Assembly: GCA_031267345.1 (NCBI GenBank)
Contig: JAIRZG010000099.1
Coordinates: forward strand, 1-18,424
Direction: 5' to 3'
DNA length: 18,424 nt
Origin: Zoogloeaceae bacterium
GTDB lineage: Bacteria; Pseudomonadota; Gammaproteobacteria; Burkholderiales; Rhodocyclaceae
The position numbers and the translations under genes are program-made. Below, piece after piece: positions 7,600-15,151 of the stretch. Below the pieces are notes generated by a model. It ran no database searches, was not told the DNA's origin, and saw only the letters and a program-made list of their open reading frames with translations. Numbering within the stretch: the first letter of the stretch is position 1; every line of letters begins with the position of its first letter.

Positions 7600-8276
7600 A
7601 GACGGAAGAAGTCATCGAATATCTGGAGTCGACACCCCAGTTTTTTGAGCAATGCGCGGATCGTCTGGCGGAAATTTTTGTGCCGCATCCGCATGGCGGA
7701 CGCACCATTTCGTTGAGCGAGCGGCAAATGCTGGCGTTGCGCGCCAAAAACCGCAAGCTGGAACAACGTCTGGATGAGTTGCTTTCCTTCGGCGAAGAAA
7801 ACGATGTGATCAGCGAAAAGATACACCGCCTCGCCGTGGGCCTGGTGGCTGCCGAAACATTCCCGGCGGCGCTGCATCTCATCAACCTGCATCTGCGCGA
7901 TGATTTCGCCATTCCGCGCGTGGCGCTGCGTCTGTGGCGCAAACCGGGGAATGCGGTCGATCTGCCGGAATTCGCGGCGGTCAGCGCCGATTTGCAGGAT
8001 TTTGCCGAGCGGCTGGAAAAACCCTACTGCGGCGCGAGCGCCAGTCCGACCGATACGGCGGGCGTGGCGACATCGGCCTGGTTCGGCGCGTATGCCGCCC
8101 ACATTCGTTCGCAGGCGCTGGTCGCCCTGCGTAACGGCGGCGGCGCGATTGGCCTGCTGGCGTTGGGAAGCGAAGACGCCGAGCGTTTTTACAGCGGCAT
8201 GGGTACGCTGTACTTGGAGCGTCTGGGCGAAATCATCTCCGCCGCGCTGGGGCGCGTCACCCACAGCGCACTATAA
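7596..8276 (+). CDS. DUF484 family protein
   Basis: The 226-residue protein starts at the ATG that overlaps the dapF stop. It shows the DUF484 (YigA-like) pattern: VIEYLESTPQFFEQCADRL, then PHPHGGRTISLSERQMLALR, a helical stretch likely to form a coiled coil (RAKNRKLEQRLDELLSFGEEN), and a GAF-like C-terminal half with RNGGGAIGLLALGS and a closing YLERLGEIISAAL. No catalytic residues are known for the family and its function is not established. The conserved position between dapF and xerC suggests a fixed association but does not reveal its job. The frame extends open upstream of 7596 inside dapF, but homology starts at this ATG. Confidence 0.92.
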   Translation: MKTEEVIEYLESTPQFFEQCADRLAEIFVPHPHGGRTISLSERQMLALRAKNRKLEQRLDELLSFGEENDVISEKIHRLAVGLVAAETFPAALHLINLHLRDDFAIPRVALRLWRKPGNAVDLPEFAAVSADLQDFAERLEKPYCGASASPTDTAGVATSAWFGAYAAHIRSQALVALRNGGGAIGLLALGSEDAERFYSGMGTLYLERLGEIISAALGRVTHSAL

Positions 8277-8287
8277 ATTACCCTGCC

Positions 8288-9247
8288 ATGAACGCGCCGC
8301 AAAACACCAATGCCGAACAGGTGGCGGCTTATCTGGCCTGGCTTTCCGGTCAGCGTCGCCAGTCGGCGCATACGCTTGCCGCCTACGCGCGTGATCTGGC
8401 GCGGCTGGTCGCCCTGGCTGCCGAACAGCCCTTTGCCGCGCTCGATGCCGACAGCATCCGTCGCCAGATTGCTCTGTTGCATGGCAAGGGACTTTCCGGA
8501 CGTTCGTTGGCGCGGCTGTTGTCGGCGTGGCGCGGGTTTTTCAAGTGGTTGCAACAGGAAGGCAAGACGCCGCGCAATCCCTGCCTGACCCTGCGCGCGC
8601 CCAAATCGCCGCGTCGTCTGCCGGACGCGCTTTCCGTGGAGGAAAGCATCGGCCTTCTGGTCCGCGCCGACCCGTCCAACGCCAACGGTGACGAAGCGGG
8701 CGCCGTGCTCACCCTGCGCGATCAGGCGATGTTTGAACTGTTTTATTCCTCCGGCCTGCGTCTTTCCGAACTCGATGGCCTGAATCTCGACGCGCTGGAA
8801 AGTCTGCGCGACAGCGGCGAAATTCGTGTTACCGGCAAGCGCAACAAGACCCGCATCGTCCCGGTGGGCAGCAAGGCGCGGGAGGCGCTGGACGCTTGGG
8901 CGGCAGCGCGCGCCAGTCTGGCCGCGCCGGAAGAAAACGCGCTCTTTGTCAGCCGTCGGGGAACGCGCATCAGTATGCGGATGATTCAGAAACGCCTGAA
9001 TCGTCGGGCAAAGGAAGCCGGATTTTCCGCGCCCGTGCATCCGCACATGCTGCGCCACTCCTTCGCCTCGCACTTACTGCAATCCTCCGGCGACCTGCGC
9101 GCCGTGCAGGAAATGCTCGGTCACAGCAGCATCGCCTCCACCCAGGTCTATACCCATCTGGATTTTCAGCACTTGAGCAAAATTTACGATCAGGCGCATC
9201 CGCGGGCGAGGATCAGGGGGCAGAAGACAGAGGACGGAGGACGGTAA
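8288..9247 (+). CDS. xerC: Tyrosine recombinase XerC
   Basis: XerC acts with XerD at dif sites to resolve chromosome dimers. The 319-residue protein has an N-terminal SAM-like DNA-binding domain (about 1-105, with the SAHTLAAYARDL motif) and a C-terminal catalytic domain. All six catalytic positions can be read: Arg158 (SSGLRLSELDGL), Lys184 (TGKRNK), His253 and Arg256 (HPHMLRHSFASHLL), His279 (LGHSSIAST) and Tyr288 (QVYTHLD). Its place after dapF and DUF484 supports XerC rather than XerD. The last about ten residues (IRGQKTEDGGR) are encoded by a short dispersed repeat and look like a recent extension beyond the usual end. Confidence 0.96.
   Translation: MNAPQNTNAEQVAAYLAWLSGQRRQSAHTLAAYARDLARLVALAAEQPFAALDADSIRRQIALLHGKGLSGRSLARLLSAWRGFFKWLQQEGKTPRNPCLTLRAPKSPRRLPDALSVEESIGLLVRADPSNANGDEAGAVLTLRDQAMFELFYSSGLRLSELDGLNLDALESLRDSGEIRVTGKRNKTRIVPVGSKAREALDAWAAARASLAAPEENALFVSRRGTRISMRMIQKRLNRRAKEAGFSAPVHPHMLRHSFASHLLQSSGDLRAVQEMLGHSSIASTQVYTHLDFQHLSKIYDQAHPRARIRGQKTEDGGR
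9221..9244 (+). repeat. Short dispersed purine-rich repeat, copy 1
   Basis: The segment is made of CAGAAGACAG, AGGAC and GGAGGAC units. The core CAGAAGACAG-N-GGAC recurs on the opposite strand just after the recJ stop (16871-16898). Here it forms the end of the xerC reading frame. Confidence 0.5.
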
Positions 9248-9289
9248 GTCAGCGGCGCTTCGCGCTGGCGGCGCGGGGTGGTTCCCCCC

Positions 9290-9319
9290 CCATCGTTGCG
9301 CGGGAATGACGATGGTTTT
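9290..9319 (+). terminator. Possible terminator or repeat hairpin after xerC
   Basis: CCATCGT (9290-9296) pairs with ACGATGG (9309-9315) across a 12-base loop, and TTTTA follows. The stem is short and the loop long, so it is only a candidate intrinsic terminator between convergent xerC and trpS. The loop contains GCGCGGGAATGAC, which resembles half of the widespread proteobacterial palindromic repeat built on GTCATTCCCGCG. Confidence 0.3.
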
Positions 9320-9351
9320 ACCCGCATCCGCCCGCAACGACGCGCAGGAAC

Positions 9352-10545
9352 TTATATGCCCATGGCTTCGCGCACGTCGCGCATGGTTTCACGGGCCAGG
9401 TCGCGCGCTTTGGCGCAGCCGTCGCTGAGGATGTTTTTGACCAAGGTGGGGTTGTTCCGGTAGTACTCGGCGCGTTCGCGGATGGGAGCCTGTTCTTTCA
9501 GGATGCTGTCGATTACTGGCTGTTTGCAGTCGATGCAGCCGATGTCGGCGCTTTGGCAGCCCGCTTCGACCCAGGCGCGGCAGGTGGCGTCGGAGTAGAT
9601 TTGGTGCAGTTGCCAGACCGGACATTTTTGCGGATCGCCTGGATCGGTGCGGCGAATGCGCGCCGGGTCGGTGGGCATGGCGCGGATTTTCTTCGTCACC
9701 GATTCCGACGCCTCACGCAAGGCAATGCAATTGCCATAGGACTTGCTCATCTTCGCGCCGTCCAGACCCGGCATTCGTGAGGCTTCGGTCAGCAGCGCCT
9801 CCGGCTCGGCCAGAATCATCTTGCTGACGCCTTCCAGATAGCCGAACAGTCGTTCCCGATCCGCAACGGAAAGATGCTGGATTTCTTCCAGCAAGGCGTG
9901 CGCCTGTTCAACCGCTTCCTTGTCGCCTTTTTGCTGGAAACGGGTGCGTAGCTCGTCATACAGCCGCGCCCGCTTGCCGCCCAGTTTTTTTACCGCTTCT
10001 TTCGCCTTTTCCTCAAAGCCGGGTTCGCGTCCATAAAGATGATTGAAGCGGCGGGCGATTTCGCGGGTGAATTCGATGTGCGGAACCTGATCTTCGCCTA
10101 CCGGCACACGGTCGGCGCGATAGATGAGAATATCCGCCGACATCAGGAGCGGATAACCGAGAAAGCCGTAGGTCGACAAATCCTTGCTGGCGAGTTTTTC
10201 CTGCTGTTCCTTGTAGGTAGGCACCCGTTCCAGCCAGCCCAGCGGCGTCATCATGGACAGCAGCAGGTGCAGTTCGGCGTGTTCCGGCACATGCGACTGC
10301 ACGAACAGGGTCGCCTGATTCGGATCCAGTCCGGCGGCGAGCCAATCCACCGCCATTTCCAGGGTGTTTTTCTGAATTTCCTCCGGCGCGTCGTATTGTG
10401 TGGTGAGCGCGTGCCAGTCGGCGACGAAAAAGAGACAGGGATATTCGTGCTGGAGCTTGAGCCAGTTGATGAGAACCCCGTGATAATGACCCAGATGCAG
10501 CGCGCCCGTGGGGCGCATACCGGAAACGACTCGTTCTGCGTACAT
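9352..10545 (-). CDS. trpS: Tryptophanyl-tRNA synthetase
   Basis: TrpRS is a class I synthetase that charges tRNA-Trp. The 397-residue protein has the first signature in GALHLGHYHG (HLGH at 17-20) and the second, KMSKS, at 265-269. VADWHALTT, SADILIYRADRVPVGEDQ and HIEFTREIARRFN are family blocks. Compared with the compact form of about 334 residues, it contains an extra helical, charged segment at about 175-240, as in the longer TrpS seen in several Betaproteobacteria. It starts 12 bp after the M50 protease stop and closes a four-gene - strand unit. No strong Shine-Dalgarno is visible at ATG 10545, which fits translational coupling. Confidence 0.96.
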   Translation of the reverse strand: MYAERVVSGMRPTGALHLGHYHGVLINWLKLQHEYPCLFFVADWHALTTQYDAPEEIQKNTLEMAVDWLAAGLDPNQATLFVQSHVPEHAELHLLLSMMTPLGWLERVPTYKEQQEKLASKDLSTYGFLGYPLLMSADILIYRADRVPVGEDQVPHIEFTREIARRFNHLYGREPGFEEKAKEAVKKLGGKRARLYDELRTRFQQKGDKEAVEQAHALLEEIQHLSVADRERLFGYLEGVSKMILAEPEALLTEASRMPGLDGAKMSKSYGNCIALREASESVTKKIRAMPTDPARIRRTDPGDPQKCPVWQLHQIYSDATCRAWVEAGCQSADIGCIDCKQPVIDSILKEQAPIRERAEYYRNNPTLVKNILSDGCAKARDLARETMRDVREAMGI

Positions 10546-10557
10546 GATGGCAAGGAC

Positions 10558-11202
10558 TTAAAGAAAAGGTCGCAAAAGAAGGAAGGAGAAATTGAGCAGG
10601 GGAAGCAAAATCGCATCCAGCGCCTTGGTCAATATCAGGATGAGCAGAATTATCATGCCATAGGGTTCGAGGCGCGAAAAAGCGATGGCCTGGCGCATCG
10701 GCAGCAAACTGACGACAATGCGCCCGCCATCCAGCGGCGGCAGGGGCAAAAGATTCAGCAACATCAGCACCAGATTGAAGGTCACGCCAAAAAGGCACAT
10801 CGACACCAGCGCCTGCGTATAGGGATTGACGGGAACATTGAATACCAGCTTGTGCAGCAAGGCCCAGGCGATGACCATCAACAGATTGGCGCACGGTCCG
10901 GCGGCGGCTACCCAGAGCATGTCGGCTTTGGGATTTTTCAGGCGGGCAAAATTGACCGGAACCGGCTTGGCATAGCCAAAGGCAAACTGACCGCCGCTCA
11001 ACAGAAATAACCCGGCGGGCAGGAGCAAGGTGCCGAAAGGGTCGATATGCGACAGGGGATTCAGGGTGATGCGCCCCAGTCGTGCGGCGGTGTCGTCGCC
11101 AAAATAACGCGCGACATACGCATGGGCGGCTTCATGCAGGGTAATGGCGAAAATCAGGGGCAGCGCGGCGATGGTCAGGTTGGCAATCAGGCTTGCGTTC
11201 AT
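10558..11202 (-). CDS. M50-family site-2-type membrane protease
   Basis: The 214-residue membrane protein has the zinc motif HEAAH at residues 23-27 within the first span and the third zinc ligand region NLLPLPPLDGGRI with Asp158. About five to six hydrophobic segments are present and there is no PDZ domain. This is the short SREBP site-2 protease subfamily (PF02163 type), different from RseP. Such enzymes cleave substrates within the membrane, but the substrate of this subgroup is not established. The start lies 1 nt after the stop of the YciO gene, and trpS follows after 12 bp; the YciO-M50-trpS order is common in Betaproteobacteria. Confidence 0.9.
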   Translation of the reverse strand: MNASLIANLTIAALPLIFAITLHEAAHAYVARYFGDDTAARLGRITLNPLSHIDPFGTLLLPAGLFLLSGGQFAFGYAKPVPVNFARLKNPKADMLWVAAAGPCANLLMVIAWALLHKLVFNVPVNPYTQALVSMCLFGVTFNLVLMLLNLLPLPPLDGGRIVVSLLPMRQAIAFSRLEPYGMIILLILILTKALDAILLPLLNFSFLLLRPFL

Positions 11203-11203
11203 T

Positions 11204-11839
11204 TCAGTTTGTCCCGGAAAAGCCGAAGGGCGTCAGCGCCCCGCGTCCGGCGCGCACCAGTTCCGGCACGGCGTCGGTGAGGTCAATGACCGTGGTCGGC
11301 TCCGCGCCGCAAGCACCGCTGTCGATCACCAGTCCGATGCGCCCTTCCAGCGCCTCCTGAATCCGCCAGGCTTCAGTGGGCGGTTCTTCTTCGCCCGGCA
11401 GGAGCAATGTGGCGGTCAACAGCGGCTCGCCCAGTTCAGCGAGTAAGGCTTGCGCCACCGGATGATCGGGAACGCGCAGGCCAATGGTCTTGCGTTTGGG
11501 GTGCATCACCCGACGCGGCAATTCTTTCGCGCCTTCCAGAATAAAAACGTAACTGCCCGGCGTGATCGCCTTCAACAGCCGATATTGCCGATTATCCACA
11601 CGCGCGTATTTGGCGATGTCGGAAAGGTCGCGGCACATCAGGGTCAGGTGATGGCGCCCATCAATGGCGCGAATGGCGCGCAGTCTGTCCAGCGCCGCCT
11701 TGTCGCCCAGATGGCAGCCCAGGGCATAGCAGGAGTCCGTGGGAAAGGCGATGACCGCGCCCGCGCGCAGCGCGTCTCCGACCTGCGCGAGCAGGCGCGC
11801 TTGCGGGTTTTGGGCGTTGATGGCCAGCAGATGCGTCAC
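11204..11839 (-). CDS. YciO/Sua5/YrdC family threonylcarbamoyl-AMP synthase-like protein
   Basis: The 211-residue protein has the Sua5/YrdC fold pattern: INAQNPQARLLAQVGDALR, then GAVIAFPTDSCYALGCHLGD, RHHLTLMCRDLSDIAKYARV, PGSYVFILEG, the KRKTIGLRVPDHPVAQALL block and VIDLTDAVPELVRAGRG. TsaC/Sua5 members make threonylcarbamoyl-AMP for tRNA t6A37; the YciO branch is related and its role is less certain. Sequence style and position behind a PHP phosphoesterase, as in yciV-yciO of E. coli, point to the YciO branch. I chose GTG 11839 because family-like sequence begins right there, 13 bp after the PHP stop. The frame is open further upstream within the PHP gene, but that part is a shadow. Confidence 0.9.
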   Translation of the reverse strand: MTHLLAINAQNPQARLLAQVGDALRAGAVIAFPTDSCYALGCHLGDKAALDRLRAIRAIDGRHHLTLMCRDLSDIAKYARVDNRQYRLLKAITPGSYVFILEGAKELPRRVMHPKRKTIGLRVPDHPVAQALLAELGEPLLTATLLLPGEEEPPTEAWRIQEALEGRIGLVIDSGACGAEPTTVIDLTDAVPELVRAGRGALTPFGFSGTN

Positions 11840-11852
11840 GATGAACTCGTCC

Positions 11853-12737
11853 CTACCAGCCCAGCAAACGCCAGACCGGCGGCAAATCTTCCGGCAACGG
11901 CGCGAATCCGCCCAAATCCACGCCCGCCTCACCATGAAAATCCGACCCTTGCGAAGCGTGAAAGCCAAACCGCCGCGCCTGTTGCGCGAAATGGCGCGCG
12001 TGATCCGGCGTGTGGCTGCCGGAAGAAACTTCAATCGCTTCGCCGCCCAGATCGCGGAAGTCGCCCAAAAACGCGCGCATCTGGCGGTTGGAGATTTTGT
12101 AGCGTCCCGGATGCGCCACCACCGCCACGCCGCCCGCCGCGCGAATCCAGCCGACGGCATCGACAAGCCTCGCCCAGCGATGCGGCACATAGCCGGGTTT
12201 TCCCGGCGTCAGATAATGTCCAAACACCTTGCCCATATCGGAGAAGAGGCCGATTTCCACCAGATAACGGGCGAAATGGGCGCGCGAAATCTGCGCCGGA
12301 TGCGCCGTGTGCCGCAGCGCGCCCGCCAGTGTGCCGACTATGCCCACCGCCGCCAACGCCGCGTCCATGCGCCGCGCCCGCTCCAGGCGTCCGTCCTGTG
12401 TCGTTTTCAATCCCGCCAACAATTCCGGATGCGCGGCGTCAAAACCCAGACCGACGATGTGTATGGGCGTCTCCTGCCATTCGATGGAAATTTCCACGCC
12501 ATTGACAAAGGCAATCCCTTCTACCGCCGCTTTTTGCCGCGCCTCGGCAAGTCCCGTCACGCTATCGTGATCGGTCAACGCCAACCCACCCACACCCCGC
12601 GCCTTGGCGCGCGCCACCACCGCCTCCGGCGAAAACAACCCGTCCGAAGCCGTGGAATGCACATGCAAATCAAAACGCGAGGGAACAGAAGCAGACACGA
12701 AAAAAGGAAGGAAAATGAAAGTCTGGCAGTTTAACAT
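11853..12737 (-). CDS. PHP-domain phosphoesterase (YciV/RNase AM-like)
   Basis: The PHP metal-binding motifs are present: FDLHVHSTASDG near residues 22-33, ALTDHDS, a mid-protein GKPGYVPHRWARL block, AVVAHPGRYKIS and a final SQGSDFHGEAG. The E. coli counterpart YciV (Rnm) is a 5'-3' exonuclease that trims rRNA and degrades short oligonucleotides, and also acts on pAp-like substrates; the same activity is inferred here. The first about 18 residues, MLNCQTFIFLPFFVSASV, are atypical. No good ribosome binding site precedes ATG 12737, and GTG 12698 is a reasonable alternative start. It leads the PHP-YciO-M50-trpS unit. Confidence 0.9.
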   Translation of the reverse strand: MLNCQTFIFLPFFVSASVPSRFDLHVHSTASDGLFSPEAVVARAKARGVGGLALTDHDSVTGLAEARQKAAVEGIAFVNGVEISIEWQETPIHIVGLGFDAAHPELLAGLKTTQDGRLERARRMDAALAAVGIVGTLAGALRHTAHPAQISRAHFARYLVEIGLFSDMGKVFGHYLTPGKPGYVPHRWARLVDAVGWIRAAGGVAVVAHPGRYKISNRQMRAFLGDFRDLGGEAIEVSSGSHTPDHARHFAQQARRFGFHASQGSDFHGEAGVDLGGFAPLPEDLPPVWRLLGW

Positions 12738-12775
12738 CAGGGTTCAGCTATCAGGTATTAGGCGTCAGCGCGCAG

Positions 12776-12801
12776 GGCGGGTCGCGCTTGATCGACCCGC
12801 C
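12776..12801. repeat. Nine-base-pair perfect hairpin between the mutase and PHP genes
   Basis: GGCGGGTCG (12776-12784) and CGACCCGCC (12793-12801) form a perfect 9-bp stem with an 8-base loop. No T-run follows on either strand, so it is not a standard intrinsic terminator; an RNA-stabilising or REP-like hairpin is possible. The neighbouring stretch 12738-12770 has TCAG-rich short repeats. Confidence 0.5.
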
Positions 12802-12850
12802 GGGTGTACACGCCATTTCCGCGCAACCGGATCACCGTCCCGCAAGGTCA

Positions 12851-14416
12851 TCAGAACGGCAGATCCAGTCCCGGCCAGACTTGCGTTAGCGCGCGTCTAA
12901 AATCTTCCTGGATGCGGGTTAACGCCGCGTGGTTGTCGGCTTCAAAGCGCAGGACGACGACCGGGGTGGTGTTGGAGGGGCGGGCGAGGGCGAAGCCGTC
13001 GGCGTATTCGACGCGGATGCCGTCAATGGTGATGCGTTCGCGTTCGTCCGCGAAGGTGGTGGCAGCCTTGAGTTTTTCCACCAGCGCGAAGGGTTCGCCC
13101 TCCGCCATCCGGATGTTGAGTTCCGGCGTGGAGACGGCTTTGGGCAGGGCGTGGAGGACGACGTTGGCGTCGGGACTGCGGCTTAAAATTTCCAACAGAC
13201 GCGCGCCCGCGTAGAGACCGTCGTCAAAGCCGTACCAGCGTTCGCTAAAGAAAATATGACCGCTCATTTCGCCCGCCAGCGGCGCGCCGGTTGCTTTCAG
13301 TTTGGCCTTGATCAGCGCGTGACCAGTGTTCCACATCAGCGGTTTGCCGCCATGTTCGCGTATCCACGGGTCGAGCAGGCGCGTGCATTTCACGTCGTAG
13401 ATGATTTCGCCGCCCGGCGCACGGGCGAGCGTGTCGGCAGCGAAGAGCATCAGTTGGCGGTCGGGGTAGATAATTTCGCCATCCTTCGTCACTACGCCCA
13501 GACGGTCGCCATCACCGTCAAAAGCGATGCCGATTTCGGCGTCCGTCGTTTCGAGCTGTTGAATCAGGTCGACAAGGTTTTCCGGTTTGGAAGGGTCGGG
13601 ATGGTGGTTGGGAAAACGACCATCAACTTCGCAAAAAAGCGGCGTAACCGCGCAGCCCAGACGACGGAAAAGCTCCGGCGCGACGCCTCCGGCGACGCCA
13701 TTACCGCAATCCATGACGATTTTCAGCGGACGCGCGAGCCGGACATCCCGTAATATGCGTTCCAGATAGGCGGCGCGCACATCGGCTTTTGTCCGTTTGC
13801 CCGGAATTCCTGCCGCCTTTGGCAAACCGGACTGAATGCGCCGCTTCAACTGTTGAATGGCGTCCAGCGCCAGCGTCTCGCCGTCGATGACCATCTTGAG
13901 ACCGTTGTAGTCGGGCGGATTGTGGCTGCCCGTGACGGAAACGCAGGATTTGCAGCCGAGTTCGTGCGCCGCGAAATAGGTGACGGGCGTGGGCGCGCAA
14001 CCGATGTCGATAGCATCGACGCCCGCCGCGCAAATGCCGTCCATCAACGCTTCCGCCAGTTCCGCGCCGGAGAGCCGCCCGTCGCGCCCGACGGCAATCG
14101 CGGGCTGTTTTTCTGTCGCGCCTTTTTCCCGCGCCAACCGTCCCAAGGCAAAACCGACCTGCCGTACAATTTCCGGCGTCAGCGTCATGCCGACAATGCC
14201 GCGAATGTCATAAGCCTTGAAAATTTCGTCCGGCAATGATGGCGCGGAGGCGTTGGAGGCCAACTGCTTTTCGGGCAGATCGTCGTCCATCAAAATGCGA
14301 AACCCCGGCCCTTCCAGATCATCGAATTGCCCGCCCTTGAGCGAACGCCAGAAAATCAGGGCGATGACAAAGACAAGCGCGACGGAAAAGGGGATGAGCA
14401 GATAAAGGCTTTCCAT
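12851..14416 (-). CDS. CcoS-phosphomannomutase/phosphoglucomutase fusion
   Basis: One uninterrupted 521-residue frame joins two families. Residues 1-46 match CcoS/FixS (PF03597): MESLYLLIPFSVALVF, one membrane span, then GGQFDDLEGPGFRILMDDD. CcoS is needed for cofactor insertion into cbb3-type cytochrome oxidase. A linker of about 14 residues leads to a complete AlgC-type mutase from about residue 61: FKAYDIRGIVG, the phosphoserine loop TGSHNPPDYNG (Ser164), metal motif DGDGD (300-304), sugar loop GEMSGH (382-387) and phosphate loop RPSNTTP. The mutase makes mannose-1-P or glucose-1-P for surface sugars. AAGGA stands six bases before ATG 14416, supporting translation from the CcoS start. Met43 (ATG) or TTG codons could give a separate mutase. 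No cbb3 genes lie alongside. Confidence 0.9.
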   Translation of the reverse strand: MESLYLLIPFSVALVFVIALIFWRSLKGGQFDDLEGPGFRILMDDDLPEKQLASNASAPSLPDEIFKAYDIRGIVGMTLTPEIVRQVGFALGRLAREKGATEKQPAIAVGRDGRLSGAELAEALMDGICAAGVDAIDIGCAPTPVTYFAAHELGCKSCVSVTGSHNPPDYNGLKMVIDGETLALDAIQQLKRRIQSGLPKAAGIPGKRTKADVRAAYLERILRDVRLARPLKIVMDCGNGVAGGVAPELFRRLGCAVTPLFCEVDGRFPNHHPDPSKPENLVDLIQQLETTDAEIGIAFDGDGDRLGVVTKDGEIIYPDRQLMLFAADTLARAPGGEIIYDVKCTRLLDPWIREHGGKPLMWNTGHALIKAKLKATGAPLAGEMSGHIFFSERWYGFDDGLYAGARLLEILSRSPDANVVLHALPKAVSTPELNIRMAEGEPFALVEKLKAATTFADERERITIDGIRVEYADGFALARPSNTTPVVVLRFEADNHAALTRIQEDFRRALTQVWPGLDLPF

Positions 14417-14900
14417 TGAGGTTCCTTATGAAATTTTCAATATGCTGACGCCGCATTTTAACCCGCTCACCCGTTTCTCGAAGCGCGTTTTTGCCGGGTG
14501 CGCGGACGAAGGTTTCGCCCGCCGCGTCGTGTTGTGCGTTCTCAAGCGCGGTTGCCCGTGGCGGATGCTGCCGGAAGGGTTTTACGGTAGATACGCCAGG
14601 GTTTCCTCATGCGGCAGCGGTGAGCACTGCCGATGTTACGGACAGGAATGGCGCATCGTAAGCCTTTAACCGATGCCTTTACCGTCCTGGCGCGATTCAA
14701 AAGGTTCCGGTCGATGGTGGCCGCACGGGAGAATCGTTTGTCCGGGTTGTCAGGGGAAATATGGACGCCCGGCGATTTCCGGCGACAGAACCCGGCGGAA
14801 CCCGTCTGCCGCCGCCAAATTTTTGCCGCGAATAAAATTTGTCGGGAAAAGACGCGCTATCATTCCTTTCCCTTATTTTCGCCCTTTTTAAAAATTTCCC
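14417..14900. other. 484-bp gene-free spacer with a decayed insertion sequence
   Basis: This spacer separates the divergent mutase and lipoprotein genes and must hold both promoters. Most of its middle is transposase relic (14500-14770). An odd palindrome TGAAA-T-TTTCA lies at 14429-14439, just upstream of the mutase ribosome binding site. On the + strand TATCAT at 14858-14863 could be a -10 element for the lipoprotein-recJ unit, but no convincing -35 hexamer lies at the right distance. Confidence 0.6.
14500..14770 (+). pseudogene. Decayed IS5-family transposase remnant
   Basis: Two pieces of an IS5-family transposase are readable on the + strand in different frames. The first, near 14514-14582, gives FARRVVLCVLKRGCPWRMLP, matching the N-terminal VLYVLKTGCQWRMLP motif of the family. 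The second starts near 14584 in another frame and gives TVDTPGFPHAAAVSTADVTD, then a TAA at 14659-14661, and onward VDGGRTGESFVRVV, matching the central catalytic DTLGLPHAxAVTTADVTDR and DGGYTGE blocks. The middle of the gene between the two pieces, and the C-terminal KRSELHTF-to-VERSFAWLEK part, are missing. The element is therefore internally deleted, frameshifted and truncated. I could not recognise its terminal inverted repeats. Confidence 0.8.
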
Positions 14901-15137
14901 ATGAATCGCTATCGTTGCTTCCTTTGTTGTTTTCTCCTCGTTTTGGGCGCTTGCGCGCACAGGCAGTCGGTGGTCGAAAAAGTGACGCCGCCTGAAGTGT
15001 TCAAGGTGCATCCCGGTCTCTTGGGCGAACCCGTGCCGCCGGAATTGCAGCCGCTCCAGGATACGCAAACGCCAGCGGCGGAGGCAAAGGTGGAGGCGGA
15101 GACGCCGGACGCCGCCGATAGCGCCGCGCCCCGCTGA
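14901..15137 (+). CDS. Small lipoprotein of unknown function
   Basis: The 78-residue protein has a classic lipoprotein signal: MNRYRCFLCCFLLVLGAC, with the lipobox L-G-A-C and acylated Cys18, then AHRQSVVEKV. The mature part contains VHPGLLGEPVPPELQPLQ and a low-complexity Ala/Glu/Pro tail. It would be anchored to a membrane after transport by Sec. Small lipoproteins are found beside recJ in other Betaproteobacteria, but no function is known to me. It ends 14 bp before the recJ start, so it is probably cotranscribed. No clear Shine-Dalgarno precedes the ATG, which follows an AT-rich stretch. Confidence 0.8.
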   Translation: MNRYRCFLCCFLLVLGACAHRQSVVEKVTPPEVFKVHPGLLGEPVPPELQPLQDTQTPAAEAKVEAETPDAADSAAPR

Positions 15138-15151
15138 TTTTTTCGTATTCC

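Noticed and set aside
7188..8264. A 358-codon open frame on the - strand across dapF and the DUF484 gene
   Set aside because: It spans two well-supported genes on the opposite strand and has no recognisable domain or ribosome binding site.
10039..11010. A 323-codon + strand frame across trpS and the M50 protease
   Set aside because: It is a shadow of two convincing - strand genes, and its sequence is low-complexity Gln/His-rich.
11450..12734. Long overlapping + strand frames opposite YciO and the PHP gene
   Set aside because: They are Arg/Pro-rich shadow translations of two motif-complete genes on the - strand.
14442..14669. An intact 75-residue protein in the spacer upstream of the lipoprotein
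   Set aside because: Its middle is transposase sequence and its end runs out of frame with the next transposase block, so it is part of a pseudogene.
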